DNA from: Symbiodinium natans
Lineage: Eukaryota; Sar; Dinophyceae; Suessiales; Symbiodiniaceae
Assembly: GCA_905221605.1 (NCBI GenBank)
Contig: CAJNDS010002164.1
Span: forward strand, 434,001 to 498,000
Direction of reading: 5' to 3'
DNA: 64,000 nt
Part shown: one piece after another, positions 12,501 through 24,185 of the stretch
Layout of the letters: each line of letters opens with the position of its first letter
How positions within the stretch are numbered: the first letter of the stretch is position 1
Program-made: the position numbers and the translations under genes
The notes under the pieces: generated by a model
The model's input: only the letters and a program-made list of their open reading frames with translations
The model's database searches: none
Told to the model about the DNA's origin: nothing

Positions 12501-14540
12501 CATGGACGTCTACCTCTACGTCTTATGCGTTTGCATGTGCATTTGTACTTGTGTTTCTGTTCGGTTTATATTTAAGATAACCGCCTGTTGATCCCGAGAT
12601 GATTCGGTTGTTTGTTTGTCGACTTCCACGAAGAGCGCCGCAGGAAAAGATGCTCGCTTCACTGGAGGGTTGCCTCCAGCCCACTACATCCCTTGTGGTT
12701 CTCGATGCGATCCCCTCCAACGCTCCCTTCGTGCCTCGAGCACAAAAAGTGTTTCCGCATCTTCCGTCTAGTTTCAGCCGGACTTGTCTTGTGCCTTGCC
12801 TTTGGAAGGTGCTTCCGCTCCGCGAGGCAGTAGCGCTCTGCCGCGCCAAGGCCCCGCAGGCCAGCCGTTGGCTTTGAGTCAAGCAGGGAGACCAGGACGC
12901 CAGAGACGCTTTGGTTCTGCAGATGAGGCCTTTGTCATGGTAGATGCCGCGCATGGACTTTTCAGTGCCCGAGATGCACTTGAAGGAAGCAGGGGCAGCA
13001 GAGTGGAATATCATAATCCAAGACCAGCATTACATATCATATACACCACAATAAGTAGCTTGCTTATAATCATATTCTAGATATAACAAATACGATGTAT
13101 TTCCTTGATACCCAAGGCCTACCCCTGAAGCTGACGGGCCCCTCCGCAGTACCAGTGGATGCCCTGGTGACCAACTGTGCGGTGCTCGGGGATTTGAGTG
13201 TTCTCAGACTCCTTCTGATGATAAATAAGAGCAATAAAGAGCAGTAGTAGAAATACGTTTATTTGAGTGGCAATGAGAAGAGCAATAAGAGCAATAAGAA
13301 GACAAATGCAAGTACTAGCAGCAACAGCAGAAATAGTAGTACTTGTAGTGATAATGGCGAGAAAAGTGATATTCGTTATAATTGCCATGTTGCTTTTTCA
13401 GCAATAATGGCCAGCCGGTGGGGCGTGCTGCTGTGTGTTTGCACCGGTCATCGAGGTCACAAGTGGTTTTGCGGACCCAAGGGCACTGCGGTGCTCTACG
13501 TGGCCCCGGAACACAAGCATTGGGTGGACCCCTTGGTCATATCGCATGGATATGGGCGGCCTGTCTGCGACCGAATGCAGGAGCTTTCTCGTCTGTGAGT
13601 GCACTCGTAGGCCCGTAGGCCCTTGGCGCTTAATGGATCAGGTCAGACTTCCCCAGCGGATTCTATTGGCCTGGTCTGGCAGATTTCTCCTCATGGCTGG
13701 CTCTGGATGAAGTCCTGGCCTTCTGGGATCTGGAAACTTGCTTGCATTCCTTAGAGATCTCGGCTCCTGTTTGCAATGCTTTTTTTCAAGCAGGCTCTTC
13801 GTTCGCGGCCATGCCATCTGTCCACTGGCCATTAAGAAGCATGGAGAAACCAAAGGGTCGGAGCCGAGGTTGGGCTGGAGCCTGCGAGAATTTACGGAAA
13901 TTACTTGGTCATGGACGCGGTGTCTCGACATGTTTTGAGGTGTCACAGCTTACCGAACGTTCGGAACGCAAGACTGGAGTCAGGCGACGATGCTGTCCGA
14001 TGCCTGGGGCACTTCTCTGGGCATCCCGGACTGTTCTCTTCTGCCCGCTTCTGCCCGCGCCTGCTGTACTCCACGTTAGGCATACCCGGCCATTATTGTT
14101 CGCCACGTTGCAGGAAGACCTGTTAGGGCCCATGGCCCTTGTGGCACTGCCGCCGTTGAAGGCCCTGGGTAGCCGCAGGCCTGGATCTGGAGGTACTCGC
14201 AGGCAGTTGTCTTTGCAATCGCCGAGGGCCTATGCATGCTGTGTTCGTACGTCCTGAGGTACACGTACGATGATGCCGAAGCTGTGCAGAATGCCTTGTT
14301 CCAGCGGAAGATTGAAGTTCCCATCAAGGTTTTATCGGAGAATCTGTATGTTCGTTTCTTCGAAGCACTCAGCACATGGATTCTGCAGATCCGGCGTGTT
14401 GTTAATGTGATCAAGGGGACAGGAGCTGGGTACGGTGGGCGGGTGTACTGCATCACGAAAGGTGTGTGAACAATGAAGCAGCTTCTGCGCCTAGGCATAT
14501 CTGCGCACATCTACAACCACATCGAGGACAGTTCCCAAGG
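9505..14540 (+). CDS. Class V aminotransferase, isopenicillin N epimerase-like PLP enzyme
   Basis: Multi-exon gene recognised from the ordered motifs of fold-type I PLP enzymes in the isopenicillin N epimerase/cysteine desulfurase-like family. Pieces in order: HFGAEARKHFLLEEPF (~9518-9570); TFLNHGAFGG followed by RQWAEYIEMQPVRFLDR (~9636-9755); DLCRELRPFVLALRDEK (~10270-10325); the phosphate-binding TVGANTVLRSW (10390-10530); AILSVAYGSTKKLLRRM (~10735-10800); EAVIEFPLGADAED (~10927-10970); TSLVVLDAIPSNAPFV (12645-12741); FVMVDAAHGLF with the PLP-ring Asp (~12925-12965); NCHKWFCGPKGTAVLYV with the Schiff-base Lys (13361-13590); MLSDAWGTSLGIPD (~13990-14035); LLGPMALVALPPLK (~14112-14165); NALFQRKIEVPIK (~14290-14328); GISAHIYNHIED (~14490-14530). 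The Lys exon is joined by a GC-AG intron (13384-13455). Exact substrate cannot be told. Confidence 0.85.
11010..12640 (+). other. Long intron of the aminotransferase gene
   Basis: No aminotransferase motif falls between EAVIEFPL (~10950) and TSLVVLDAIPS (12645), so this 1.6 kb is read as an intron. It holds CCCTAAA-like remnants near 11010-11080, ordinary sequence, and the GTCTAY hexamer array at 12251-12520. Confidence 0.55.
12251..12520. repeat. GTCTAY hexanucleotide array inside an intron
   Basis: Units of GTCTAC, GTCTAT and GTCTCT repeat over about 270 bp with some drift in the middle (about 12405-12455). Ser/Met-rich and Tyr/Val-rich open frames here are artefacts. Confidence 0.9.
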
Positions 14541-14600
14541 CACTAGAAGACATTCCCCGGCCATGTCAGGGCAACCAGTCTTAGCGGGGGCTGGCCAAAA

Positions 14601-14855
<255 letters not shown>

Positions 14856-14913
14856 GCGTCACGTTCTTAATTGATCGCAGGGGTTTTGTGGCATGCCATT
14901 TTCGTGTTAAGAG

Positions 14914-15160
14914 ACGAAAACCTCGGTATTTACAGTGTTTCCTGGCTTTGTCCGTTTACGGACAAGAAAAATCGACGTGTAAAAATTTCCGGAAACTACT
15001 TTCAACTACTTTAGGCGCAGGAGGAAAACATCGGTATTTACAGTGTTTTCGGGCTTCAAAAACGGTAAATTCCAGGCCCTACTTCGCGCAGACGCGTTCT
15101 TAGAACAGAGGAAAACACCGGTATTTACAGCGTTTCGCGGTTTTTTTAAGATGTTGCCCA
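14914..15160. repeat. Degenerate ~105-bp tandem repeat, three copies
   Basis: The phrase GAAAACmTCGGTATTTACAG recurs at about 14917, 15025 and 15112, each time followed by TGTTTC or GTTTCG. Spacing is about 88-108 bp. No coding sense was found. Confidence 0.75.
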
Positions 15161-15286
15161 ACTTGTCCTTAAATCCGAACCCGTCCAGCAAGCCGAACAG
15201 TCGTGCACCCTGAAATCCGAAACCCCAAAACCTGAAGCAAGCCCAAGAGTCGTGCACCCTTAAATCTCAACCCCAAATCAGGTCTT

Positions 15287-15600
15287 GCCCTTGAACCCTA
15301 AACCCCAAATCCCAAAGAAAAAAACACAAAAGATCTGGAGCCTGAAGCCATATCTCCAGTCGAAGCTCAAAAGGCTCCCAAAAAAACCCCAAAAGATCTC
15401 TACCCTGAAGCCCCAAACCCGAAACCCTCCACTGTGAGCCCAAAAGGTCTTGCCCTTAAACCCTAAACCCTAAATCCCCAAAAACCCCAAAAGATCGCTA
15501 CCCTCGAGCCCCAAGCCCCCACTGTGAGCCCAAAAGGTCTTGCCCTGAAACCCGAAACCCCAAATCCCAAAAAAAACCCAAAAGATCTGAAGCTGTGCAA
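15287..15600. repeat. CCCTAAA-derived higher-order tandem repeat
   Basis: A unit of about 105-110 bp combining CCCAAAAGGTCTTGCCCT, CCCTAAACCCCAAATCC and CCCAAAAGATCT recurs about three times. It seems to have grown from telomere-like heptamers into a larger repeat unit. Confidence 0.75.
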
Positions 15601-15643
15601 GCTCTGGAACCTTGCCACTGACCTACCGTTGTTGCTCTTAGCC

Positions 15644-15961
15644 ATGTCTTCTCGATCACTGGCTCTGCTTCCACTAAGTGACGCTCTTCGCACGGCAAGA
15701 CTTCTCTTCGCCCACGTGGTGAACAATGTCTCCGGGCCGGAGCCTGCTGCGGCTTTCGCGGACGAGACAGTTCGCGTCCTCAGGAACGCGGTTCTGATTT
15801 GCTGGATGGTGACGACAGGCGACAGGAAGCGTCTTCGCTTCCAACTGCTTCAAGCCGCCAATCTTTTGCAGACCCTTCACGCATTCCTGGTGCAGAACTC
15901 CTCAAACGGCGCATGGAGAACTGCTGCAACACCCCGCGGCGCTAGAAGTCGTGTCACCTGA
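15644..15961 (+). CDS. Hypothetical small protein, 105 residues
   Basis: Open frame from the ATG at 15644 to TGA at 15961, single exon as read. The composition is protein-like and mostly helical: MSSRSLALLPLSDALRTARL at the start, then a segment around VLRNAVLICWMVTTGDRKRL, then LLQAANLLQTLHAFLVQN. The last 20 residues (Arg/Thr-rich) look weaker and may be read-through of an exon end. No family recognised. The frame stays open upstream to about 15524, but that part is repeat-derived, so this ATG is preferred. Confidence 0.4.
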   Translation: MSSRSLALLPLSDALRTARLLFAHVVNNVSGPEPAAAFADETVRVLRNAVLICWMVTTGDRKRLRFQLLQAANLLQTLHAFLVQNSSNGAWRTAATPRGARSRVT

Positions 15962-16207
15962 TGGGGTTTCGTTGTCAGACTAGGACACGAGAGCTTTCGA
16001 GCTCTCGTGTTACTGCTCGCTTTTGTTTTGCCATGTGCGTAACCAGAGCATCCATGCCTGGCGACATCTCTGACGCCCTGCTCGCTGCGGCGGTATGTTC
16101 TAGTGTGGTGGGCTTCCGTTTTCTTCTCAACGTTGAACCCGAAAGTTATGTTCGAGCCTGTGCCCGCAACCCTGAATGCGTGAAACCCTGTACACAAAGC
16201 ACAGCAC

Positions 16208-16336
16208 GTAATTACCCCCCCACCCCCCCCCCAACCCCTGAGCGTGGTCATGTGTGCACAAAGCACAGCACGTACTTACCCCCCCCCCCACCCCCCGCCC
16301 CCCCCCCCCCCCCCCCCCCCACCCCCCCCCCCCCAA
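16208..16336. repeat. Poly-C tracts
   Basis: Two C-rich tracts (about 16216-16233 and 16280-16336), each preceded by a near-identical CACAAAGCACAGCACGTA phrase, so the unit of phrase plus poly-C is itself duplicated about 70 bp apart. Confidence 0.85.
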
Positions 16337-16420
16337 CCCGTCAAACGGAGAAAAAACAGGAGAAAACGATAGAAAAAGTGAAAAAACAGCAGAAAACACC
16401 ATGATCAGTTAAGAGCGTGT

Positions 16421-16774
<354 letters not shown>

Positions 16775-18291
16775 AATAAGAATAGTAATCAGGAGTACGA
16801 GACTCTGAGGGATGCTGTCCTCGAGCTCCAGCACATGGACAAGCTGTGCTAGATGGCTCAGCGTGCAGTCTTGCCCGACCCAGCACGTCGCGGGCTTGTA
16901 GAGGTGGCACCCGAACGGCACAGCGTTTCTGTGCGGGTGCAGTTGGCATTAGCAAGGAAGGGAGGAAAGGTCGTGTGACGGCACGAGTGATGCCTTGCTC
17001 GCTGACCGGCACGCTGTAGCTTCGAAATTGCACCCTCACAACAGCAAGGCAGAGAAGTATCGTCACACTCCTTTGCCCCCAATATTTGGCTATTGCAACC
17101 GTATGGTTGACATTTGCAAGATGAGCAAAGCTCCTCATCACCGAGTTGCGAACATTCGTTTCGAACCTTGCAGATGTCTTCAGCACGACAGGGCGGAGTG
17201 AGCTTCAGTTCTTGTTATTGAAAACGTAGTTTTGGCATTCCATGTTGCCAGAGGCTTTCTCTGCTCGAAACCAATCTTCAGCCAAAGCCTTCCTGTGGCC
17301 ATCTCCTCAGAACGCCGTTCTTCGGAAGCGTTGCTTATCCAAGAGCCGATGCGTCAAACCGAACTTCGGCATTCTCAGGTTGGGAGCTCGTGATCGCACC
17401 CATTGCGCTAGGCCTGGACGGTTGGTAGAAGTGAGTTTCTGGCTTGTTTGGGATGCACCTGCTCTACCTTCGCAATCAAGCAGCGCAAGCTCATAAGATG
17501 TCGTATGCAGGTGTAAAATCATCTGAGGTCGCCCATGTCTGTAGGTTTCAGCAACGCATTTCCTTGTTGCGCAGGCATAAAGGAGACGGATGTCTCTCAA
17601 GCCTTGACAAAGCAGAAGTCTCAGCTTTCGCCTGATAAGATGGCTGTTGTTATTACGATTAACAGTATCTTGCGATTATTACTATCGCTGCTATTCTTGC
17701 GATTGTTACTACTATTTTTAATTTCTACTCTTATTATTGCTATCCTCACTGTTAGTACGGTTATGATTGTTTCTATTCTTATTACTAGTATTACTGCTCT
17801 TGCTTTTGTTACTATTGTTACTGGTCTGTAACCCTTTTTACAATTATCATGTCACGATCTTTACTATTGTCATTATTGTTAAAGTTCACTGTTACTACTA
17901 ACTTTCCTGTTACAACGACTGTTACTTTTACTTCTGCTGCCTCTGCACTTGCGTAGATGCCTCGGCCTAGGCACGGAAGGGTGCGGCATGTGAAGATGAC
18001 CGACCCGCCAGCCCGGACCTTAAACTCGCAGGGGTAACTAGGGTCGAGGAGCAAGGGGATTACGTTCTGCCCAGGGCCTGGGGTCAGCAGGCGTATGCAG
18101 TCGACAAACCAGAGCCGCAGCTGCTTTACGAACTGAACTCGGATGTAGCTGGCAGCAATCTTTCAGCCATATGAGCGCCGCCCCTCCAAAAACTCACCTG
18201 CAGTGTGTTTTGGCAGTTCATGGGACATAGGACATCAGAGTATCTCACAGTTATCACAAGATGAAATTCAACAGTTAGCGTTCAACTTGCG
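16775..18291. other. No gene recognised
   Basis: Two short frames (about 16860-17190 and 17240-17600) have unremarkable composition and no motif. A T/A-rich, ATTACTATT-like low-complexity stretch occupies about 17640-17930. The 300 bp before the dephospho-CoA kinase start hold nothing I can identify. Confidence 0.45.
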
Positions 18292-21200
18292 ATGGTCCGA
18301 CTCGTGGGGCTCACGGGGCCAATCGCCTGCGGGAAGTCCACAGTCAGCGCGCAGCTGGCACAAGGAGGCCGAACTTATACACTTACACACTTACTTGAAG
18401 TTGTAGTGCGGCAAAGAGAAGCAAACCAACCACTAGCCATGCCGTAAACATACCTGTATCGTCAATGCGACTGCAGTAGCAGTTCTGCACAAAACCAGAG
18501 TCAGATAGCCTGTGCATAACTACGCGCAGCAATAGTTGTGGATGTACATAGATATTTCTATGGTGCTGCTATGTGGCTGTTTTCTTGAGCTGCGGGCTTT
18601 GCTGTCGTGTGTGAATGTTCCTTTCTTCGGGGAAGCTTGTATGTGTCTAGATACTGCAGAAGGAAGCCTTGAGTGAGACTCTGCAAGCGGCACAGCACGC
18701 ACCCAAGGACCGTCTGCTCGCCGGGCAGAGCTGCTTCTTGTACCTTAAACGCTAAACCCGAAGCCCTGAACCCTGAACCCTGAACCCCGAACCCTGAACC
18801 CTGAACCCGAAACCCGAAGCCCTGAAACCCTGAACCCTGAACCCCAACACTCTGGGCACAGGGTGGCCCGTTGTGGATGCAGACAAGATTGCCCATGAGC
18901 TCCTTGCGGACACTACGGGTGCCATGCCTCAGATGCGAAAACTGTCTGGGTCAGAAAGGGTTTAGGGTTTAGGGTTTAGGGTTTAGGGTATGGGGGTATT
19001 CTGTACTTGGGGGGTACCTTATTGGGGTCCTTACAGAAACGGAGTCATCCTATTTAGGTGTCTCTATGGTCGGTCTGAGTTCGTATAGTTACTAGTTCTC
19101 ATATGTGATGGACGAGCCGTGGCGCCAAGGTAGAATTCACAAACGAATCGTGTCTGAGTTTGGGACGGCGGTCCTGACCCCTGATGGTGTCATCGACCGG
19201 GACAAGCTTGGTCAAATTGTATTCTCAGACCCGGCGAAGCGGAAGAAGCTCGACCAGGTGTCTGCAGACTTCTGCCAGTTGGATAAGCAACTGACCCTTG
19301 AGTCCCTTGACCTGTCCAGGCCACCCATGGAATAATTCTGGTGACTATCCTCAAGCAGACCCTCTGGTTCATGTTACAAGGCTGGAGTATATGTGTGTAT
19401 ACATATATATATATATATATGTGTATAGCAAGAACACGGTCCTCACACACTTGACTTTGACTTGCCAGCGTTCGTATGAGTACACACAAGCTGAGACCAA
19501 GCCAGACAGGTGTGACCCACATTGTTCGACAGAACAGGTTTCGCCGCACCCCTCCAGCAAAGCTAAGGGGGCACGGGCCCGGTAGCAACAGAGCAGCCCC
19601 CGCTCAGGAAGTTTGCATTCGGCAGGAGTGTAGGGGGCCAAACTCGTTGCAAGAGCATCGGGGCTCGAAGTCACATCAGCATACCACTTAATTGATCCAA
19701 ATCTGTGCACCTCCGTCCAGGCCCCCTTTTGGAGCATGGCCATGCAATAAACGTCCGCCCTGACCCTTCAGAAGCCCTCAAAGATCTTCATAGCACTTTT
19801 TGATGCGGCATACGTGCACCACACACACCACAGCGGATGGACTCTGGCAAAATCCTGCACATGTTGATGGATGGTCTCTTTGTGCGCCTGAGGCCATCCG
19901 TGCGTGCCAGTGTGGCTGCCCTTCCCGCGGATTTCCACCCGAGGTTGTGGCCTTTTCCTGCTCGGCCTTGTAGGCTCTCGAGTAGCCTTGACCATGATCT
20001 CCACAAACGCGTTGTCTTTGGGAAGCCGTACTGTCAAGAGTGCAGCGGCTTGGGAGCTCTCGGACTTTTATCGCATGTTGTGCTCAAGTCAAGGCTTTTT
20101 CGCTTCCGGCAGCCTGCTGCTTAGAAGCACTGCCGTCCTTTTCAGTTCCCTTTGAATTCCTGACCCATGGAGTCAACGCCATTTGTACCGACACACCTTT
20201 GGGAGCGATTAACCTGCAGGCCTTGGCAACCGAACATGACATGATCCTCTCACACGCACACATGTGCACACACACACACACACACACACGAACACGTGCC
20301 CTCACATGCGCCACATGCAATCAGTTCCCTGAAAGATCCTCATCGCTTCCAGGCCACCGCACCATCGTCCTCGACGTGCCGCTGCTGCTCAAGTTCCCCT
20401 TCCTGCGGCGACTCTGCCTCTCAGCCGTCCTGGTGGTGCTGGTGCTGCTTGGTCGCAAGGGGTAATGTTGGGCCCTCTTTAGTGTGCGGCCCCCCCCCCC
20501 CGCCCAAACAGTCGAAGCTGTCTTTGTCTCTCTTCAAGCAACAGCGAGGAGTTTAAAGGAATTAAAAGGGGATCCATGTGATTCTGAGAGGGATGAGTTT
20601 GTATGATCTTAAAAGAGATCCATATATGAGTTTATCTGAATGTTAAATGGGTCCATCTGATTTCAAGAGGGATGCCAGGCTTTCTGAAGATTTAAGTTGG
20701 CCATGAATCCGAGGCCAAGGCACTCCAACCCACAGCCCAGGAAACCCTAAACCCTAAACCCTAAACCCTAAACCCTAAACCCTAAACCCTAAACCCTAAA
20801 CCCCTAAACCCCTAAACCCCTAAACCCCTAAACCCCTAAACCCCTAAACCCCTAAAGCCTAAACCCAACAAGAAACAGTGCCCATTATAGGAGATCCGGG
20901 CCACCCCTTCGGCGGACTGATCGAGACCACTTTTCAATTTTACTCGGTTCGGGACGGTCGGGATTCCAGGAGTTTTACCGAAGGAGGCCTGCCTTCAAGA
21001 CTCAAAGGCCCGGCCTTTGGGTTTAAAGTTGGTAAGGCCAACACCTAAACTCAAAACATGCCGGATTTCGGGAACGACTTGCCTTTAGGCCCCGCCCCCC
21101 AAACAGTTAGGGTTGGGATGTTCAGTCCCCCCCTTGAGACTGGAGCTCTCAGGTCCCCGGAGAAACAGCTCGCACGGCTTATGGCGCGGAATACCCTTAC

Positions 21201-22055
21201 TGAGGAGGAGGTGTCGAAGCTGCGCGTGTTGCCATTGCTCTATGCTGTGCTACTTGCAGTGCTCTTGTTAACCCCGCCTTTTTTTTTTGTGTGTGTTTTT
21301 TGTGTGTCGATGCAGAAGGGTGCTGTCATGAAGAGTTCACAGACGGATGATCGTTTGAGAAGCACCTGCAGGCCCAGAAGAAGATTGCGTCGCAGCTTTC
21401 TGCAGAGGCCCAGCGAAAGCTGGCAGACTTCGTCATCGAGAATGACGGCTCCTCTATGGCAACGAACTGTTCCCTAAACCCTAAACCCCTAAGCCCTAAA
21501 ACCCGCAACTCTAAGATTCCCGTAAGCCCGTCGCCAGACTTCCCTGGGCTCAACATAGAAACTACACCCGACACCCTACACCCTACACCCTACACCCTAA
21601 ACCCTAAACCCTAAACCCTAAACCCTAAACCCTAAACCCTAAACCCGAAACTCTAAACCCTAGGGGGACCATGTCAAGGAAGCCTCGAGGAGCTGCGGCG
21701 GAGTGTGGCGGACCTACAGCGCGAGGCGCCTTTTTGGCTCCCCCCAAAAATTTCGCGCCTCAAGAAGCACACCTCACCCAAGGGCCTACATAGGGCTTTC
21801 AAGGCAAGAGTCGAGGTGGGACCCATCCTTTCTGGTGCTGTTCTTTCTCTCCTCTCCCCCCCCCTCCTCCCCCGCGCCACTCCCCAACTCCCTCCACGTC
21901 TTTCCAAGGCTCCCGCGGGATGGCCCGCAGCAAGGGTGGCTGCAGCCGGCGCCGTGGCCGCCTCCCTGGGTGCTTCCACGAGCATTGCTGCTGCGAAGGC
22001 GCGACGGATGGTCAACGGGCCAACACTCAACTTCTGGGAGCCTAAGTGGCCGTAA
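18292..22055 (+). CDS. Dephospho-CoA kinase
   Basis: Phosphorylates dephospho-CoA at the ribose 3'-OH with ATP, the last step of coenzyme A synthesis. The ATG at 18292 leads straight into the P-loop: MVRLVGLTGPIACGKSTVSA. Further exons in family order: PVVDADKIAHELL (~18865-18905); GRIHKRIVSEFG and GVIDRDKLGQIVFSD (19131-19254); IVLDVPLLLKFPFL (~20352-20410); PEKQLARLMARNTLTEEEV (~21148-21213); FEKHLQAQKKIASQL then KLADFVIENDGS (~21350-21455); SLEELRRSVADLQREAPFW (~21680-21735). A tail of roughly 100 residues could follow to a stop at 22055, including an Ala-rich stretch; whether it is coding is unclear. Several boundaries fit GC donors (for example after the P-loop exon). The exon carrying the His-Pro region between 19254 and 20350 was not pinned down. 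One intron holds a GGTACC-rich element. Confidence 0.85.
18958..18988 (+). repeat. Short TTTAGGG array in a kinase intron
   Basis: Four TTTAGGG units directly before a GGTACC-rich element, in the intron between the second and third dephospho-CoA kinase exons. A CCCTGAA variant array lies in the previous intron at about 18755-18845. Confidence 0.9.
19000..19078 (+). mobile_element. GGTACC/GGATCC-rich element, copy 3, inside an intron
   Basis: Starts GGGGGGTACCTTATTGGGGT and continues CCTTACAGAAACGGAGTCAT then CCTATTTAGGTGTCTCTATG. It lies wholly in the intron between the PVVDADK exon and the GRIHKRIV exon of the dephospho-CoA kinase gene. Confidence 0.7.
20262..20291. repeat. CA dinucleotide repeat
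   Basis: About 15 CA units in a kinase-gene intron, upstream of the VLDVPLL exon. Confidence 0.9.
20562..20673 (+). repeat. Degenerate ~40-bp tandem repeat, three copies
   Basis: The phrase TTAAAAGRGATCCATRT recurs at about 20562 and 20609, and as TTAAATGGGTCCATCTG at about 20644, each followed by a variant of AGAGGGATG or GAGTTTATC. It lies within a kinase-gene intron. Confidence 0.6.
20743..20874 (-). repeat. CCCTAAA array passing into CCCCTAAA
   Basis: Eight CCCTAAA heptamers are followed by about eight CCCCTAAA octamers, a sharp switch of unit length within one array. Located in a kinase-gene intron. Confidence 0.93.
21474..21662 (-). repeat. CCCTACA and CCCTAAA arrays
   Basis: A short CCCTAAA remnant (21474-21500), then a CCCTACA variant block (about 21570-21597), then CCCTAAA heptamers to 21662. 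It sits between the two last conserved kinase exons. Confidence 0.9.
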
Positions 22056-23320
22056 AACATTCCCGGAGCCCCTACAGTAAAGCCGAAACCACCAACCACC
22101 AACGGCCACCCCCGTCGTCATCGTCACCACCTGGACCACCTGGGAGCAGCCACGGGTCGCTCGACCATCCGTCCCTTTGCTGTTGTGCCAAGACACGGTT
22201 AGGAGTTCCATCGGTGCACTTGTTGTGTTCAATAAATCTTGCAAAGCCGCCGCTGTCCCCAGGCCCCCTGAGCTATGAAACTTGAGTTCTTCGTAGGCTG
22301 GTGCCACCACCTGCTCCAGTGCCCTGTTTGGGTGCGTGGGTGCTGCGGCTGCCGCTGTATGCATGAGCCGACCCAGCACCTGACATGAAAAACAAATGCG
22401 AAGCCTTGCCTGCGACAGCTTTTGCACCTTTCTGCAATGTGTCAAGCCCTCACTCCTGGAAGCTTTCCCAGGGCGTGTGCCTTGCGGAGATGGCCCTCAA
22501 GGAAGGCGCGGAGGCGCGCCGCTGCTGCTTGTCAGCTCCATCGCCAGCGAGCGTCCCCCACTCACATCCACACCCACAAGCACTCACTGACCAGGCGGCT
22601 CTGCAAAACCTGCGACGCTTTGAAATCAAAGGCACGGAGGTTTCGTTCCTCCGGCATGCTTCGAATTCTGCGAGCGCAGGCCATGTTCAGTGACGTAGAT
22701 TCGCAGTGCTGTTCTGCCAGGGTGGATTGGAGCACCATGGCCAAAACAGAGATGGGTGCCCCGCCTTGAAAGATCCTGTCCGGGTCTTGGCAGAGCAACA
22801 GTGGCAAAGCTGGCAAAGTGTGAGAGGTCTATGCAACAAGCGCCACCAGAAGCAGCCGGAGCCACCTCCCAGGTCAGAGGGTAATAGGGATGTAATAGGG
22901 TGATACTCTGAGATGCTCATGGGCATCTCGGGGCATTTCGGATGGTGCAGTCTTTTTGACGCCAGGAGTTTCAAGGAGAGCAGCGAACAGCCGGGGACCT
23001 CAGCGTGTTGAGCGTGCTGACCCAGCACCTTTTCATGGTCACTGCTAAACGAAATCATGACCTGACTGCTTGAGCTGCGCAGGTTTGGCTTCCAAATTGG
23101 ACAGGCGCTCCGTGACTCTCCAGTTGTAGCAGACCGTCTTTGCGTGTGACTCAAAGACTCAAAAGCGCGACCAGTTTCACTGCGCTGGTTTAGCCACGAG
23201 ACATGCGACAGGCGGTGCTGGTTTCGAACTTGAAAGGAGCACCCCAGGCCTGCAAATTCCTTTTTGCCCCCGTTCGCTGGAAGACTGACCTTTGCTAGAT
23301 CAGCATCTGAGCGTCGGAGC
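22056..23320. other. No gene recognised
   Basis: Open frames on both strands overlap here without family motifs. A stretch near 22760-22900 (DPVRVLAEQQWQSWQSVRGL) has protein-like composition but no supporting neighbours. Confidence 0.4.
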
Positions 23321-23329
23321 CGGCAGCTT

Positions 23330-23762
23330 GTGTCTTGAGCGCGTGCAGTTCAATGGCTGCACCGCTGCGGTGGTTGGCTTCCGCACTGACCGGGTTGAAG
23401 TTGAAGTGGAGGCCGGCGCTTCGAGCGTGTTGGATTCCCGGATCACTCTCTCCATTTCGCTTCTATGTGAGCCCGTGAGCCACAGAAGTAGGAAGGAGGC
23501 CGCCGAAAGGAACGGTGGGCTTTGGGCGTAGGATTTGGTGCGCAGGGTTTAGGGACGGTTTGGGCATACCTGTGCATGTGCGTATTTAAGTTGACAACAA
23601 CTTCTGCCGAAGTGGATGGTTCCTTAATTCGAGCAGCTTCCTGGATATTTTCATTGCCCACAGGCGGAGGGTGCGAAGAAGACCTTGGCGTTGAAGCCCG
23701 AAAATCTTGCACCAGCAGGCCTGGCACTTCAAGAGGGCAAGACCGGTTCAGAGTGTAAACGT
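23330..23762 (+). CDS. Small beta-domain protein fragment with NG and LKPENL motifs
   Basis: Two exons of a short SH3/KOW-like beta module. The first (~23330-23430) reads LERVQFNGCTAAVVGF followed by DRVEVEVEAGA: a hydrophobic strand, an asparagine-glycine turn, then an RVEVEV strand. The second (~23663-23760) reads AKKTLALKPENLAPAGL. I recall this pattern of 'NG ... V ... gRv.V ... alkpeNL' as frequent in dinoflagellate and other protist proteins, often as an accessory module beside ankyrin repeats or MYND fingers; neither is seen here. The intervening intron is about 230 bp. The 5' start was not located and the function is unknown. Confidence 0.5.
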
Positions 23763-23769
23763 CGGATCG

Positions 23770-24184
23770 CCAGGCCAATCGGGTGAGCAGAAGGCGCGTC
23801 CGTGAATGGGAGGGAGGATGCTATGGGGGATGGGAGATGTGATCGGAACCTTGCAGGATAATGAAAATCGTAACAATAATCATAACTATATCAACAAAAA
23901 TGTAAAAAACAAGAACAAGAAAAATTTAGAGTAATGGTAATAATACTCATCATAACAGCAATCATAATCATAATAAGAATAATAGGAATATAATAATAAT
24001 ACTAATCATAGCAATCCCGCCTCCCAGGCCTCCCAGGCCTCGCCTTCACAGGGTTCGCAGCCCGAGGCCTCGCAGGCCCTCAGCCTTTTTTGGGGAGTTG
24101 TGGCATGGCTTCATGACGATTGAGCCTGTGACTATAGAGTTTGGGGTTTAGGGTTTAGGGTTTAGGGTTTAGGGCGTGTAGGAC
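23770..24184. other. No gene; AT-rich low complexity and a short TTTAGGG array
   Basis: About 23860-24010 is ATA/AAT-rich. About 24010-24075 contains near-repeats of CTCCCAGGCCT / CTCGCAGGCC. A TTTAGGG array of five units lies at 24142-24176. Confidence 0.6.
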
Positions 24185-24185
24185 G

